64,000 nucleotides of DNA from Streptomyces sp. WMMC940 (GTDB lineage: Bacteria; Actinomycetota; Actinomycetes; Streptomycetales; Streptomycetaceae), in contig NZ_JAPZBC010000001.1 of assembly GCF_027460265.1 (NCBI RefSeq), forward strand, positions 7,304,001 to 7,368,000, in the 5' to 3' direction. The translations under genes were made by a program, and so were the position numbers. Position 1 is the stretch's first letter, and every line of letters starts with the position of its first letter. This document shows positions 27,695 through 35,972 of the stretch, piece by piece. The notes under the pieces are model-generated. The model worked only from the letters and a program-made list of their open reading frames with translations, did no database searches and was not told where the DNA came from.

Positions 27695-28435
27695 ATGCTC
27701 AGCAGCCTCGCCGAGGTCCTGGTGCCGGCCGTCGGACGGCTCACCGTGACCACGGACACCGGCACCGTCCTCGCACCGGGCAGCATCGTCGCCGCCAACC
27801 ACACCTCGCTCGCCGACCCGGCCGTCGTCCTCGCCGCGCTGCACCACCTCGGCGTGGAACCCGTCGTCATGGCGACCGCGGGTCTCTGGCGCATCCCCCT
27901 GTTGGGCCGTGCCCTCGCTCGCGGAGGCCATATCCCCGTACACCGCAACGACCGGCGCGCCGCCCGGTGCCTGGACCTCGCCGTGGCCGCACTGGCCGAG
28001 GGTCGGCTGGTCCTCATGTACGGCGAAGGCGGTCTCCCGCCCCGCACGGACGCCGCGGAGGCCCCGCCCGTCGCCTTCCGCAGCGGCCTGGCGAGGCTCG
28101 CCGGGCGCACCGGAGCGCCCGTCGTACCCGTGGGCCAGGCGGGTGCCCGCCGGATCACCTCGGGGAACGCCGCCAAACAGATCGCGGGGCTGGCCACCGC
28201 GCCACTGCGCCGCCCGGCCCTCCACGTCCACGTCGGGACACCGGTGCGCCTCAGCGGCAACCGGTCCGCCCGTACGGCGGAGGCGCACGAACTGGTGACG
28301 GCCGCCTGGCGGACGGCGGCGGCCCGACTCGGCGAGCCCGCCGCGCGCCGGCCGCTGGAGCGGGCACCGACCCGGCACGAGGGGCGGCGTCAGACGGAGC
28401 CCGGCGCAACTCCCGATCTCGCGCGGCGGCGGTGA
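27695..28435 (+). CDS. Lysophospholipid acyltransferase family protein (PlsC-like)
   Basis: This predicted acyltransferase of 246 residues likely moves an acyl chain onto a glycerophospholipid or related acceptor at the membrane. The catalytic HX4D box is ANHTSLADP (His 36, Asp 41). The second block LMYGEGGLPPRTD replaces the more usual FPEGTRS and keeps the Glu-Gly. APVVPVGQAG corresponds to motif IV. The first 30 residues are short and only moderately hydrophobic, so membrane anchoring is weak. The C-terminal 40 residues are Arg/Pro-rich and probably disordered. The ATG at 27695 follows GGGAGACCAC. It stands alone; neighbours give no pathway context. Related genes in streptomycetes often sit near glycolipid genes, which are not seen here. 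Confidence 0.8.
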   Translation: MLSSLAEVLVPAVGRLTVTTDTGTVLAPGSIVAANHTSLADPAVVLAALHHLGVEPVVMATAGLWRIPLLGRALARGGHIPVHRNDRRAARCLDLAVAALAEGRLVLMYGEGGLPPRTDAAEAPPVAFRSGLARLAGRTGAPVVPVGQAGARRITSGNAAKQIAGLATAPLRRPALHVHVGTPVRLSGNRSARTAEAHELVTAAWRTAAARLGEPAARRPLERAPTRHEGRRQTEPGATPDLARRR

Positions 28436-28775
28436 CACCGCACGGTGCTGCTCCGTCCCGTCGGCGGCAACCAGGCTTCCGGAAGGACATGATAGGACGC
28501 CGTGCCGACCCGCCCCTCCGGGGCAACGACCACGGACGAAGCGCCCGCCGGCGTCGGAAACGCCCCCGCCGGCCGGCCGCGCAGCCTTCGCCCGGACGCG
28601 CCCGACGGGGACGACCCGTCACCCAACCGCGAGAACCGCCCCGGGCAGCCGGCCCGACGCCCCCGTTCCGGAAGCCGGAGGACCGATGAGACCCCGGCCC
28701 CGACCGGTCACCGCCGGTCGACGCACCCGCGGTAATTCGCTACCGCGGCGGCCGGAACCGGCGGAGACTCTTCCC
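28436..28775. other. Intergenic region
   Basis: Between the acyltransferase and TOPRIM genes. A 77-codon GTG-initiated frame at 28502-28735 reads as Arg/Pro/Thr-rich disordered sequence and lacks a good ribosome site, so I do not call it. A GGAG ahead of 28776 is the likely ribosome site of the next gene. Nothing else was recognised. Confidence 0.5.
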
Positions 28776-29393
28776 ATGACTGACATGGGGGCGTTCCGGG
28801 AAGCGGTCACCGTATGGGCGGCAGGCGGCCCCGGCGACCCCGCGCGGGACCTGGCCGCGCGGCTGCGCGTCCGGGCAGTCGTCCTGCTCGAAGGACCGAG
28901 CGACGTCGCGGCCGTCGGCGCGGTCGCCGCCGGTCGCGGCCGGAACCTGGCGGCCGAGGGAGTCTGTGTCCTGTCGATGGGCGGCGCGATGAACGTCGGG
29001 CGGTTCGCCTCCCTCCTCGGACCGCCCGGTCTCGGACTGCGCCTCGCCGGGCTGTGCGACGAGAGGGAGCGTCGGTACTACGCCCGAGGCTGGGAGCGGG
29101 CAGGCGAAGCACGGCAGGGGTTCTTCGTGTGCGCGGCGGACCTGGAGGACGAACTCGTCCGCGCACTGGGCGAGACGCGGGTGGAGGAACTCGTCCGGGC
29201 CGAGGGCGAGCTCCGTGCCCTGCAGACCTTCCTGCGCCAGCCCGCACAGCAGGGCCGCACCGCACAGCAGCGGCTGCGGCGCTTCCTCGGCACCAAGAAG
29301 GGACGCAAGATCCACTATGGCCGCGTTCTCGTCGAGGCCCTCGATCCCGAACGCGTACCCGCTCCCCTCGACGAACTGCTGGCGTACGTCTGA
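28776..29393 (+). CDS. Lone TOPRIM-domain protein (OLD-like nucleotidyl transferase/hydrolase domain)
   Basis: This protein of 205 residues consists mainly of a TOPRIM-like fold. The N-terminal AVVLLEGPSDVAAVGAVA gives the conserved Glu of the first TOPRIM strand, VLSMGGAMNVGRFASLLG the next strand and helix, and GLCDERERRYY plus CAADLEDELVRALG the acidic residues expected for metal binding. The remainder is helical and basic (QQRLRRFLGTKKGRK). Such domains usually terminate OLD-family ATP-dependent nucleases; here there is no ATPase domain, and none is encoded nearby. The ATG at 28776 is preceded by GGAG. The gene is convergent with the polyprenyl synthase gene. A nuclease function is inference. 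Confidence 0.7.
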   Translation: MTDMGAFREAVTVWAAGGPGDPARDLAARLRVRAVVLLEGPSDVAAVGAVAAGRGRNLAAEGVCVLSMGGAMNVGRFASLLGPPGLGLRLAGLCDERERRYYARGWERAGEARQGFFVCAADLEDELVRALGETRVEELVRAEGELRALQTFLRQPAQQGRTAQQRLRRFLGTKKGRKIHYGRVLVEALDPERVPAPLDELLAYV

Positions 29394-29528
29394 CGCCTGC
29401 TGGGTCGGTTCCGGCGGACAAGGCGGTGCGTCGCAGGCCCCCTTGGCCGGGCGGGCCGCGAACCGCACGCTCGACGACCTTCTTTGGTGACGCCCACTGC
29501 CAGTCGGCACCCCGCGACCGCCGGCGCT

Positions 29529-30638
29529 TCACCGGCTGCGGTCCAGCAAGGAGGTGAACAGCGCGTCCAGATCCCCCGCCGCATCCGGCGCCAGTGCCCG
29601 TCCCCGCAGCCCCTGGCGCGCGGCCTCCAGATGCCGGAGCGCCTCGTCGCGGGTCGCGGCCCGTCCGCCCGCCTCCTCCACCAGCTCGGCGGCACGCGCC
29701 GCAGTCGCACGGTCCGGTGGCTCGGGCGACTCCAGCAGCGCCGCCAACTCCCGCGCCGCCGGCCCTTCCCCGGCGAGCGCGGCGAGCACCGGGAAGGTCT
29801 TCTTGCGTTGCCGCAGGTCACCGTGGACGGGCTTCCCGGTCACCGTGGGCTCACCCCAGATGCCCAGCAGGTCGTCCACCGCCTGGAAGGCCACCCCCAG
29901 ATGCCGCCCGGCGCGTTCGAGCTCCGCCACCGTTGCGGCAGGCCCACCGCCCAGCACGGCGCCGAGCGCGACCGCGCAGCCCAGCAGGGCCCCCGTCTTG
30001 TGCTCCGCCATCGACCGGTACTGGTCCATCCCCACCGCACCGGGCCCGCTCCACGGCTGCCGCTCGAAGCGCAGGTCCTCCGCCTGCCCGCGCACGAGCG
30101 CGTCGAGCGTCCCGCACAACCGCCGGACCGCCTCGCCCGTCCGCGGCCCCGGTGCCCCGGCCAGGCCTTGCACGGCGAGGGCGTGGAGCGCGTCCCCGGC
30201 GAGGACGGCCGGGCCCGTCCCGTAGGCCTTCCACACCGCCGGGCGTCGCCGCCGCAGCTCGTCGCCGTCCATGATGTCGTCGTGCAGCAGGGAGAACGTG
30301 TGCACCAGCTCCACGGCGACCGCCCCGGCGACGGCCACCCCACCGTCCGCACCGACAGCCTCGGCCCCCAGTACGGCGAGAGCCTGCCGCACCCCCTTGC
30401 CCTCGGTGCCGTCCGGATCCGGCGTCCCCTCGGCATCGCTCCAGCCCAGCGCGTACGCCGCCATATCAGCGGTCCACGGGTGCAGCCGCCCCACCGACTC
30501 CACCAGCGCCGGCCGCACCAGTTCCCGGCATCGTCGCAGCACATGGCCCACATCGGTTTCGCGGCGGTGCGGCGCGTCAGTCGCAGCGGCGTCCGACGGT
30601 CGGGAAGGGGAGTGCACCGGCGAGAGTGAGGAACTCAC
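29529..30638 (-). CDS. Polyprenyl (geranylgeranyl-type) diphosphate synthase
   Basis: This trans-prenyltransferase condenses isopentenyl diphosphate with allylic diphosphates. The 369-residue protein has the first aspartate-rich motif DDIMD at residues 120-124, preceded by VELVHTFSLLHD. The lysine after AEHKTG is present. The second aspartate-rich region reads AFQAVDDLLGIWGEP, a DDxxG form typical of many actinobacterial enzymes. The chain length of the product cannot be read reliably. The start GTG at 30638 has GGAGGGG before it and overlaps the last four bases of the upstream TPR gene, so the two are translationally coupled. No terpene cyclase or carotenoid gene is next to it, so the downstream product is unknown. 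Confidence 0.9.
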   Translation of the reverse strand: MSSSLSPVHSPSRPSDAAATDAPHRRETDVGHVLRRCRELVRPALVESVGRLHPWTADMAAYALGWSDAEGTPDPDGTEGKGVRQALAVLGAEAVGADGGVAVAGAVAVELVHTFSLLHDDIMDGDELRRRRPAVWKAYGTGPAVLAGDALHALAVQGLAGAPGPRTGEAVRRLCGTLDALVRGQAEDLRFERQPWSGPGAVGMDQYRSMAEHKTGALLGCAVALGAVLGGGPAATVAELERAGRHLGVAFQAVDDLLGIWGEPTVTGKPVHGDLRQRKKTFPVLAALAGEGPAARELAALLESPEPPDRATAARAAELVEEAGGRAATRDEALRHLEAARQGLRGRALAPDAAGDLDALFTSLLDRSR

Positions 30639-31831
30639 CGCAGCCCCTCCGCGTCCGCGGCCCGCAGTTCCTCGGCGTTCGCCGTGCGCAGTCCTTCCGC
30701 GTCCGCGGCCCGCAGCGCCTCCGCACCGCCGGCGGGCAGCACCCGCCCCCCGCCGCCCGCGGCCCCGTGGCTGTCCGGCAATGGCCCCAATCCCAGCTCG
30801 GCCGCGGCCTTCTCGACCATCTCCCGGGCGTGCCGCAGCCCGATGCGGTCCAGGGTCGAGCGGAGCTCGGCCAGTTCGGCGGCGCTCCGAACCGCGTCCC
30901 GGCCGAGCCGGGCGCGCGCCTTGACCAGCCCCAGCCGCGACAGTGCCGTCCCCCGTGGCTCCTCGATGTCGCGGAACTCGGCCAGCGCCCGCTCGTACAA
31001 CTCACGCGCCTCGGCATACCGGCCCGCCCGGTACAGCACGTTGCCCCGCATCTTGTGGTTGTAGGCGAGCGCGCTCGACAACCGCATGTCCCGGCACACC
31101 TCCTCAGCCTGCGAGAGCAGCGACAGGGCACGTTCCACATCACCGTCGCGCACGGACACCACATCCGCGATGCCCCGCAGGGCCCACGCCCACCCGCGCC
31201 GGTCCTCCGCGAGCAGTGCCGTGTCCGCGGCCTCCTCGAACAGCGCCAGCGCCTCGTCGTGGGCGCCGGTGTTGCGGTGCATCTGCGCGATGCCCTCCAG
31301 CGCCCACACCGTGTGCCTCGCCTCACCGCGCCGGCGGGCCTCGGCCAGCAACTGCTCGTGCAGTCTGCCCACGGCCTCGTAGTCGCCCTGAATGCGCCCC
31401 GTCTCGGCAAGTCCCGCCAGCGAATAGCCCCGTACGACCACATCGTCGCCCCGCTCGCCCATCTCGGCGGCCAGCCCCAACAGCCGGTACGCCAATGCGA
31501 ACGACCCCCGCTGGCGGGCCAGCGTGCCCCCACTCCACAGGGCCCACGCCATCGCGCCCACGTGACCGGCCGAACGAGCCGCCCGGTAACTCGCCTTCCA
31601 CGCCCGGTCGGCCTCCTCGATCCGCCCCAGCCTCCGGTTCGCCTCCGCGACCGCCAGACCGCAGCGCGCCGCCTCCTGCCGGTCACCGGCCCGCTCCGCC
31701 GCCCGCAGTTCCTCGGCGCCCCGGGCGAGCACCTCCGGAAGGGAGGCGTTCACCGACAGCGACCCGAGAGCCCCTTGGTACTCCGGCGCCGAAGCCTTCG
31801 CCCGCTGCGTCCCACTCACCTGACTGGCCAT
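30635..31831 (-). CDS. TPR-repeat protein coupled to polyprenyl synthase
   Basis: This helical protein of about 398 residues is built of tetratricopeptide-like repeats, for example AEANRRLGRIEEADRAWKAS, HRNTGAHDEALALFEEAADT and LYRAGRYAEARELYERALAE. It has no signal peptide or transmembrane segment, so it is probably a cytosolic scaffold or regulator. The C-terminus ends in a low-complexity tail of three 8-residue repeats (LRAADAEG, LRTANAEE, LRAADAEG). Its stop overlaps the start of the polyprenyl synthase gene by four bases, which implies a joint function or at least joint expression. The ATG at 31831 is preferred over a TTG 36 bases upstream. I do not recognise a specific orthologue. Confidence 0.8.
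   Translation of the reverse strand: MASQVSGTQRAKASAPEYQGALGSLSVNASLPEVLARGAEELRAAERAGDRQEAARCGLAVAEANRRLGRIEEADRAWKASYRAARSAGHVGAMAWALWSGGTLARQRGSFALAYRLLGLAAEMGERGDDVVVRGYSLAGLAETGRIQGDYEAVGRLHEQLLAEARRRGEARHTVWALEGIAQMHRNTGAHDEALALFEEAADTALLAEDRRGWAWALRGIADVVSVRDGDVERALSLLSQAEEVCRDMRLSSALAYNHKMRGNVLYRAGRYAEARELYERALAEFRDIEEPRGTALSRLGLVKARARLGRDAVRSAAELAELRSTLDRIGLRHAREMVEKAAAELGLGPLPDSHGAAGGGGRVLPAGGAEALRAADAEGLRTANAEELRAADAEGLR
30647..30718. repeat. Three tandem 24-base repeats inside the TPR gene
   Basis: Units at 30647-30670, 30671-30694 and 30695-30718. Units 1 and 3 are nearly identical; unit 2 is diverged. They encode the three 8-residue repeats at the C-terminus of the TPR protein and keep the frame, so copy-number changes would be tolerated. 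Confidence 0.8.
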
Positions 31832-32428
31832 CAACTGTCTCTCTTCTCCGGTCGACTCGGTGATCAAGATGCCGACTGGGGGCGGAGGTTCCGCGGAGAC
31901 CGCGATATCAGCCTGGATAGGGGGGCCGGGTCATACTCAAGTGCTACGGGTGCGCCGCGAGGTCGTCGGCGAGGCGTACGGAGGACCGGTGCCCGCCCGG
32001 GCGGGCCCGCGGCGGGCTACGCGATCGACGCGTTCCGGCGTCACCGCCTCGGGAGCGTCCTCACTGCCCACCTGCGGGGCCCCTCACGGACCGGCCTGCC
32101 GCCCACGCCCACAGGGTGGGGCCGGCCCGGAGCGGCTGCCGCTGCGCCGCTGATCTCCTGCCCCGCGAACCTCCGACCAGGGCGCTGTCCGGCGCCCGGG
32201 TCACCCGACGCCGGCCCGTCCCGCGTACGGCGGTGGCGGTTCCCGCCCGGTCATGACGACGGCCGCCACGTCCGAGCCCGCTCGCAGCAGCGCCACGGTC
32301 CGTGCGGAGATCCGGTCGAGACGCGTCCGCAGGACGCGTTGGGTCTCCGCCGGGCCGGTGGGCCGGCCGGTGCAGGGTGCCGGGCAACTCGCGCACGGCG
32401 GGAACGCCGCTGGCGCCGTCGAGCTCGC
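31832..32428. other. Mostly non-coding region upstream of the staurosporine cluster
   Basis: About 600 bases with no intact gene. It contains the promoter side of the TPR gene at the left. At the right is sequence that continues the translation of the truncated ATPase in another frame, for example a stretch at 32201-32345 on the minus strand that reads as a plausible helical peptide (LRTRLDRISARTVALLRAGS). This looks like decayed coding sequence. Confidence 0.5.
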
Positions 32429-32656
32429 TCACGCAGCGGCCCGCCGCCGCGCCTCGTCTGCGAAGCGCCGCAGCAGCGTCGATTTGCCGATGCCGCTGGG
32501 GCCGGTGAGGAGGAGTACCACGAAGGGGTCGGCGGGGCCGTAGAGGGCTGAGCGGAATTGAGCCAATTCCTCGTGCCGCCCGACGAAGGTGCACAGTCGG
32601 GACGCGTGCAGAAACTGGCCAAAGGTGGCGGGAAAACGGTCGTCATTCCGAGGCAT
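32429..32656 (-). pseudogene. Truncated P-loop ATPase (LuxR/LAL-type N-terminal fragment)
   Basis: A 75-residue frame starts with ATG and contains FVGRHEELAQFRSALYG and an intact Walker A, LLLTGPSGIGKSTLLRRF, then stops after ADEARRRAAA. Intact relatives continue for several hundred residues with a Walker B and more. Coding-like sequence continues beyond the stop in other minus-strand frames, which suggests frameshift decay. It lies upstream of and divergent from staR. It may be the relic of a second large regulator. A genuinely short protein is possible but unlikely. Confidence 0.6.
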
Positions 32657-32967
32657 CTTCGGTAGGGCTCCGGGCGAGACTGAGCGCCTTTGCGAACAAG
32701 GCGGTCGCCGCAATGATCGGGTTCCATGCGGCGCGCCCGGGGGGCGAATCCCTTGCGCGCATGGGGCGGTGACCCTGCAGGATGGCTCGTGGGCCGACGC
32801 CCGACGCCTTGTTGCTCGATTTCGCCGAGTGGTTTTCCGGGCGGTTTCCGGGCGATTTCCTGACGGCGTCGGTGCGGTAAAGAGTCGCTATGGGTGGTCT
32901 TGCCCGCCGAGCGGCCTTATGATCGGATGTGAAATTGCGTGATCGAAGTTGGTCGATGAGGGAGAAA

Positions 32968-35772
32968 ATGCACGCCTCTTCGCGGTCGGTAATGGAGAGA
33001 AGCGAGAAAGCGATTTCTGGCCCGGTTCACGCGGGGGATCCCATTTCCCGAGCAGAGGTGCGCGGTCGGGAAAAACAGCTGGCCCAGACCGGCGCGCAGC
33101 TGCGCCGAGTGGCGCGCGGCGGGCGCAGTGCGGTCCTCCTGGTGGAGGCGGCACCCGGCGCGGGGAAGACCCGTCTCCTGGCGGAAGCCGCCACGCTCGC
33201 CGACGCCGACGGCTTCGTGGTCGTGGGCGGTGCCCCGGTCGGCTCCGACGCCGCGATCGAGGCGGCACGGACACGGCTTCGCCATGCCGGCGGCGCCCGC
33301 ACCGCCGTCGTGCTCGACGATCTGCACCTGGCGAGCCTGCCCGCCCTGACAACGTTGTGCGACCTCGTGGTGGCCCTCAGGGGGCTTCCGATCCTCTGGC
33401 TGCTCGCCTTCACCACGGACCGGGGCGACGCGCCGCACGAGCCGCTGAAGGGCAGTCTCGGCAGGCTCCGTGCCAGACTGCCGGTGGAAAACGTACGGGA
33501 GTTGGGGCCCATCGAGGGTGAGGCGCTGGCGCATCTGGTCGCCGACTGCACCGGGGCCGCCCCCGACCCGGCTCTCCTCGCCCTGGCGGAGAGCGTCAAC
33601 GACACGCCCCGTGCCGTGATCGAGCTCATGCGCGGGCTCGCGGACGACGACCTGTGCGTGGTCGACGGGACCTCCCGGCTGCGGCTCGGCCCGTCCGGCG
33701 CCGCCCAAGTCGGGGGCGGTGTGCCCGCGCCGGTGCCGAAACGCTTCTCCGTGCTCATCCAGCGAAATCTCAGGTCACTCTCCGAGCCCACCCTGAAGGC
33801 GCTCAGACTGGCCGCGGTGCTCGGATCGCCGTTCGCACCGGAGGATCTGTCGGCCCTGCTCGGCGAAGCACCCGTCGGCCTGCTCGCGGCGGTCGACGAG
33901 GCGGTCGAACGAGGGCTGCTGGTCTGCGGCGAACACGACCTCGCCTTCCGGACCGAGCCGATCTGGCGTGTCCTGCTCGACTCCGTACCGCCACCGGTGT
34001 GCGCCCTGTTGCGCCGACAGGCGGCGAAGATGCTGCTGCCGCGTTCCGACGGCGTGGAACGCGCCGCCCTCCAACTGGTCCACGTCGCCCAACCCGGGAA
34101 CGCGGAGGAGATCCGCGTCATCTCCGAAGGCGCACGGAAGCTGCTCGTGGCCGATCCGTCCACGGCGGCTTCGCTGGCGACCCGCTGCATGGAACTGCTG
34201 GCCCCCGGTCAGGCCGAACGCGTACGTCTGGCGCGCACGGCGGTCGAGGCGTGCACCAGGGCGGGCCACCTGGAGCGGGCGATCACCCTGGCCAAGGCCG
34301 CGATCGACGACGCGGCGCCCCTGGCCCCCCCGTTACCGGCGGAACTCGCAGAGGACGTGGCCGCGCTGCAGGCGTCGATGTCGACCGCGCTGCTGCTGCT
34401 CGGAAACGTGCAGTCGGCGCGTCGTGCCGCGGGCGACGCGCTGGCGGCGCGACGCGGCGGGGGCCAGCACCGCGAAGCGATGATCGCCCACCTCGCCGCT
34501 TCCTACCTGACCGGCGACGGTACCGCGGTGGACCGTGCGCAGAAGATCCTCGACGCGCCCGACCGCCACACACGGACCGTGCTGGTCGGTGCGATGACCT
34601 TCCACGCCTTCGGCCAGTGGCGCGACGGCGCGGTGGGGGAGGCGGTGAGCACCCTGCGCGAGGCGGTCGCGCTCGACCGCACGGGCGAGGAGGCGCAGAT
34701 CCTCGATCCTCGCTGGTTCCTCGCCTTCGCCCTCACCAGGACCGACGAGTACGAGCAGGCAGCGGCCGTCATCCAGAGTTCCGCCGCGACGACCGCCCCG
34801 GAGACCGGAGCGCTGAGCGCCGCCGTCCCGGCCGTACTCCGCGCCCAACTGCATCTGGCCCAGGGCCGACTGGACGAGGCCGAGGCGGAGGCCAGGACCG
34901 GTGTGGGCACCGATGGCTCCCACATCCCGATGCTCGCACCGCAGGCATGGCTGGTCCTGGCCTCCGTCGCTCTGCGCCGGGGGGCGCTCACCCAGGCCGA
35001 GGAACACGTCAGGACCCTGGAGAAGGACTTCCCCCAACACGCCTCCAGTCCCTGGTGGGCGGCGCGCCTCCTGCTGAACGCCCAACTGGCCGAGGCCCAG
35101 GCCGACCCCCTGGCGGCGGCGGAAGTGCTCGCGGAGATCGGTGCACAGGCCGGGGCGCTCCGCGAAGCCGTCCTGGAGGACCCGGCCGCCGCGGCCTGGT
35201 GCGTGCGCTCCATGCTCGCGGCCGACCGGCAGGATCTCGTCGAGATGGTGATCGACACGACGGAGCACCTCCTTGTCCGCAACCGTCGCCTCCCCTCGGT
35301 GCTCGCCACCGCCATGCACGCCCGCGCGCTCGCCGAGGGCGACGCCGACGCCCTGGCCCGCGCCGGCCGGCTGCACCGCAACCCGTGGGCACAGGCCGCC
35401 GCGGCCGAGGACCACGCCGCTCTCCTGCTCGACCGCGGGGACCACGAGAACGCGATCAGCGAGCTGGACCGGGCCATGAGCGCCTACGGTGCGCTCGGCG
35501 GCGAGCGGGACGCCGCCAGGGTACGTGCCCGCCTGCGCGGCCTCGGTGTACGGCGCCGGCACTGGACGCACGCCAAGCGGCCGGTCTCCGGCTGGGAGAG
35601 CCTCACCAAGACCGAGCGCAAGGTCGCGGAACTGGTGGCCGGCGGCCTCACCAACCAGCAGGCCGCCCGCCATCTGTTCATCTCCCCGCACACGGTGGGG
35701 TTCCATCTGCGGCAGATCTACCGCAAGCTCGGGATTCGGTCCCGTACGGCACTGATCCGTCTCAAGGCGTAG
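32968..35772 (+). CDS. staR: LAL/LuxR-family pathway regulator of the staurosporine cluster
   Basis: This large ATP-binding regulator (934 residues) probably activates the indolocarbazole genes. N-terminal AAA-type domain: Walker A AAPGAGKT at residues 61-68 and Walker B TAVVLDDLHLA. The middle is a long helical, TPR-like region. The C-terminal 65 residues are a LuxR helix-turn-helix: LTKTERKVAELVAGGLTNQQ, then HLFISPHTVGFHLRQIYRKLG. Start: ATG at 32968, with AGGGAG just before; GTG at 32929 and ATG at 32956 are alternatives in frame. Codon 456 (34333-34335) is TTA, so expression may require the bldA tRNA. It opens the cluster and is convergent with staB, as in the described staurosporine cluster of Streptomyces sp. 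TP-A0274. Confidence 0.92.
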   Translation: MHASSRSVMERSEKAISGPVHAGDPISRAEVRGREKQLAQTGAQLRRVARGGRSAVLLVEAAPGAGKTRLLAEAATLADADGFVVVGGAPVGSDAAIEAARTRLRHAGGARTAVVLDDLHLASLPALTTLCDLVVALRGLPILWLLAFTTDRGDAPHEPLKGSLGRLRARLPVENVRELGPIEGEALAHLVADCTGAAPDPALLALAESVNDTPRAVIELMRGLADDDLCVVDGTSRLRLGPSGAAQVGGGVPAPVPKRFSVLIQRNLRSLSEPTLKALRLAAVLGSPFAPEDLSALLGEAPVGLLAAVDEAVERGLLVCGEHDLAFRTEPIWRVLLDSVPPPVCALLRRQAAKMLLPRSDGVERAALQLVHVAQPGNAEEIRVISEGARKLLVADPSTAASLATRCMELLAPGQAERVRLARTAVEACTRAGHLERAITLAKAAIDDAAPLAPPLPAELAEDVAALQASMSTALLLLGNVQSARRAAGDALAARRGGGQHREAMIAHLAASYLTGDGTAVDRAQKILDAPDRHTRTVLVGAMTFHAFGQWRDGAVGEAVSTLREAVALDRTGEEAQILDPRWFLAFALTRTDEYEQAAAVIQSSAATTAPETGALSAAVPAVLRAQLHLAQGRLDEAEAEARTGVGTDGSHIPMLAPQAWLVLASVALRRGALTQAEEHVRTLEKDFPQHASSPWWAARLLLNAQLAEAQADPLAAAEVLAEIGAQAGALREAVLEDPAAAAWCVRSMLAADRQDLVEMVIDTTEHLLVRNRRLPSVLATAMHARALAEGDADALARAGRLHRNPWAQAAAAEDHAALLLDRGDHENAISELDRAMSAYGALGGERDAARVRARLRGLGVRRRHWTHAKRPVSGWESLTKTERKVAELVAGGLTNQQAARHLFISPHTVGFHLRQIYRKLGIRSRTALIRLKA

Positions 35773-35972
35773 CGCTTCGCCACGAGGGCCGCCACAGCCG
35801 TCCGGTAGGCAGGTGCCGTGTCGCCGGGCGGCGGCTTCCCCGTGCGGCGGGGCGGCATCGGTTCCGTCGTGTGCGCTCGCTCCTCCGTTCTCGACCGCGC
35901 TCGAGCCGAAGGCCCCTCCGCTGCGGAACTGCCGGTCGGCACGACTCCGTTCCGCCGTCGGACCTTCGCACC

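Noticed and set aside
28502..28735. Small gene between the acyltransferase and TOPRIM genes
   Set aside because: The translation is disordered Arg/Pro/Thr-rich sequence, without a ribosome site or any recognisable motif.
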